A stretch of 24,110 bases of DNA from Crocinitomicaceae bacterium. Its GTDB lineage: Bacteria > Bacteroidota > Bacteroidia > Flavobacteriales_D > Crocinitomicaceae. The notes below the pieces were generated by a model. It saw nothing but the letters and a program-made list of their open reading frames with translations. It ran no database searches and had not been told where the DNA came from. This document shows positions 22,924 to 24,110 of the stretch, one piece after another. The position numbers and the translations under genes are program-made. The DNA lies in NCBI GenBank assembly GCA_024643585.1, contig JAHEMP010000008.1, positions 1 to 24,110 on the forward strand, in the 5' to 3' direction. How positions within the stretch are numbered: the first letter of the stretch is position 1; every line of letters starts with the position of its first letter.

Positions 22924-24110
22924 ATGAGTAATACAGCTGAAAAATTAGCTTACAAAGTAAAAGACATTAGTCTAGCAGACTACGGTCGAAAAGAAATTAG
23001 ATTAGCCGAAGCAGAAATGCCAGGATTAATGGCACTTCGTGAAGAATTCGGAGCGTCAAAACCATTAAAAGGTGCACGTATCGCAGGATGTTTGCACATG
23101 ACGATTCAAACGGCTGTTTTGATCGAAACTTTGGTTGAATTAGGTGCAGATGTAACTTGGTCTTCTTGTAATATTTTCTCAACTCAAGATCAAGCGGCTG
23201 CTGCAATTGCTGCTGCTGGAATTCCAGTTTATGCTTGGAAAGGTCTGAACGAAGAAGAATTCGATTGGTGTATTGAGCAAACATTGTTTGCATTCCCTGA
23301 CGGAAAACCTTTGAACATGATATTGGATGATGGTGGAGATTTAACAAACATGGTCTTCGATCGTTACCCAGAATTGACAAAAGACATTAAAGGTTTATCT
23401 GAAGAAACGACAACAGGGGTTCACCGTTTGTACGAGCGTAAGAAAAAAGGAACTTTGGTTATGCCTGCAATCAACGTGAATGATTCAGTAACAAAATCAA
23501 AATTCGATAATAAATACGGATGTAAAGAATCTTTGGTTGATGCAATCCGTCGCGCTACAGATACAATGATGGCTGGAAAAGTTGCTGTTGTATGTGGTTA
23601 TGGTGATGTTGGTAAAGGTTCAGCTGCTTCTTTACAAGGAGCAGGTGCTCGTGTAATCGTTACGGAAATCGATCCAATTTGTGCTTTACAAGCGGCAATG
23701 GACGGATTTGAAGTTCGTAGATTGGAATCAGTAGTTGGTAACGTGGATATCGTTGTAACAACAACTGGTAACAAAGACATCGTTCAAGGTCACCATTTCG
23801 AAGCAATGCGCGATAAAACAATCGTTTGTAACATCGGACATTTCGACAATGAAATCGATATGGCATGGTTGAATAAAAACCATGGTGCTTCAAAAATTGA
23901 AATCAAACCACAAGTTGATATGTATACGATCAACGGAAAAGACATTATCCTTTTGGCGGAAGGTCGTTTGGTTAATTTAGGTTGCGCAACAGGTCACCCA
24001 TCTTTCGTTATGTCAAACTCATTTACAAACCAAACTTTGGCCCAACTAGAATTGTGGAACCATGCGGATAAATATGAGAACGACGTTTACATGCTTCCTA
24101 AACATTTGGA
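22924..24110 (+). CDS. ahcY: S-adenosylhomocysteinase (partial, C-terminus beyond window)
   Basis: The plus-strand frame from the ATG at 22924 stays open to the window end, giving 395 residues of a usual length near 430-470. AhcY hydrolyses S-adenosylhomocysteine to adenosine and homocysteine with bound NAD, removing the product that inhibits methyltransferases such as those in this window. Substrate residues are visible in GCLHMTIQTA, DDGGDLTN and EETTTG. The lysine and aspartate region is NDSVTKSKFDN, and the NAD site is VCGYGDVGKGSAASL. NIGHFDNEID and the later GHPSFVMSNSF are family hallmarks. Arginine is mostly CGT here while neighbours favour AGA, a sign of high expression. The C-terminal Lys-Tyr tail that closes the partner's NAD site lies outside the window. 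Confidence 0.97.
   Translation, partial: MSNTAEKLAYKVKDISLADYGRKEIRLAEAEMPGLMALREEFGASKPLKGARIAGCLHMTIQTAVLIETLVELGADVTWSSCNIFSTQDQAAAAIAAAGIPVYAWKGLNEEEFDWCIEQTLFAFPDGKPLNMILDDGGDLTNMVFDRYPELTKDIKGLSEETTTGVHRLYERKKKGTLVMPAINVNDSVTKSKFDNKYGCKESLVDAIRRATDTMMAGKVAVVCGYGDVGKGSAASLQGAGARVIVTEIDPICALQAAMDGFEVRRLESVVGNVDIVVTTTGNKDIVQGHHFEAMRDKTIVCNIGHFDNEIDMAWLNKNHGASKIEIKPQVDMYTINGKDIILLAEGRLVNLGCATGHPSFVMSNSFTNQTLAQLELWNHADKYENDVYMLPKHL

Noticed and set aside
22997..23380. Open frame of 127 codons on the minus strand
   Set aside because: It is antisense to ahcY, whose plus-strand frame runs open to the end of the window with all family motifs.

Overview
The window looks like an ordinary chromosomal stretch from a low-GC Bacteroidota bacterium, most likely order Flavobacteriales. 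The evidence is a type IX secretion (T9SS) C-terminal sorting domain, an S46 dipeptidyl-peptidase, TAnnTTTG -7 promoter elements, weak Shine-Dalgarno use, AT-rich codons and tightly packed genes. A narrower placement (Crocinitomicaceae/Fluviicola-like) is only an impression. There are 21 protein-coding genes, two of them cut by the window ends. I see no tRNA, rRNA, CRISPR array, insertion sequence, prophage or integration site, and no gene-free stretch over 300 bp. The longest gaps are 12297-12489, 9081-9233, 3493-3627 and 19004-19130, and they hold only promoters, a terminator or AT-rich sequence.

Layout. (1) 1-1193, minus: a SAM-dependent methyltransferase overlapping a ZIP-family metal transporter that runs off the left edge. 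(2) 1302-2838, plus: a SiaB-like kinase, a SiaC-like phosphoprotein and dephospho-CoA kinase in one tight operon, meeting an unknown membrane protein (2839-3492, minus) end to end. (3) 3628-7609, plus: an exported S46 peptidase with the DPP11 specificity arginine, then an exported von Willebrand type D domain protein with a proline-rich tail, closed by a strong bidirectional terminator. (4) 7677-14123, minus: an outer-membrane-type protein, lipoyl synthase, a large T9SS-exported Asp-box propeller protein and dihydrolipoyl dehydrogenase. LipA makes the lipoyl cofactor and LpdA reoxidises it. (5) 14161-17177, plus: an OsmC-family protein, an RlmB-like rRNA methyltransferase and a GT39-like membrane glycosyltransferase. 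(6) 17174-19003, minus: uracil phosphoribosyltransferase, a small unknown membrane protein and a YjjG-type nucleotidase, a compact operon with a pyrimidine theme. (7) 19131-22828, plus: an ABC exporter, a solute-binding-fold protein without signal peptide and ferrochelatase. (8) 22924-end, plus: S-adenosylhomocysteinase, cut by the right edge.

Most genes are housekeeping. The parts least explained by known biology are the siaB-siaC-coaE operon without siaA or siaD, the signal-less binding protein coupled to an exporter gene, and the small membrane protein inside the pyrimidine salvage operon. I found no convincing evidence for a wholly new multi-gene system.
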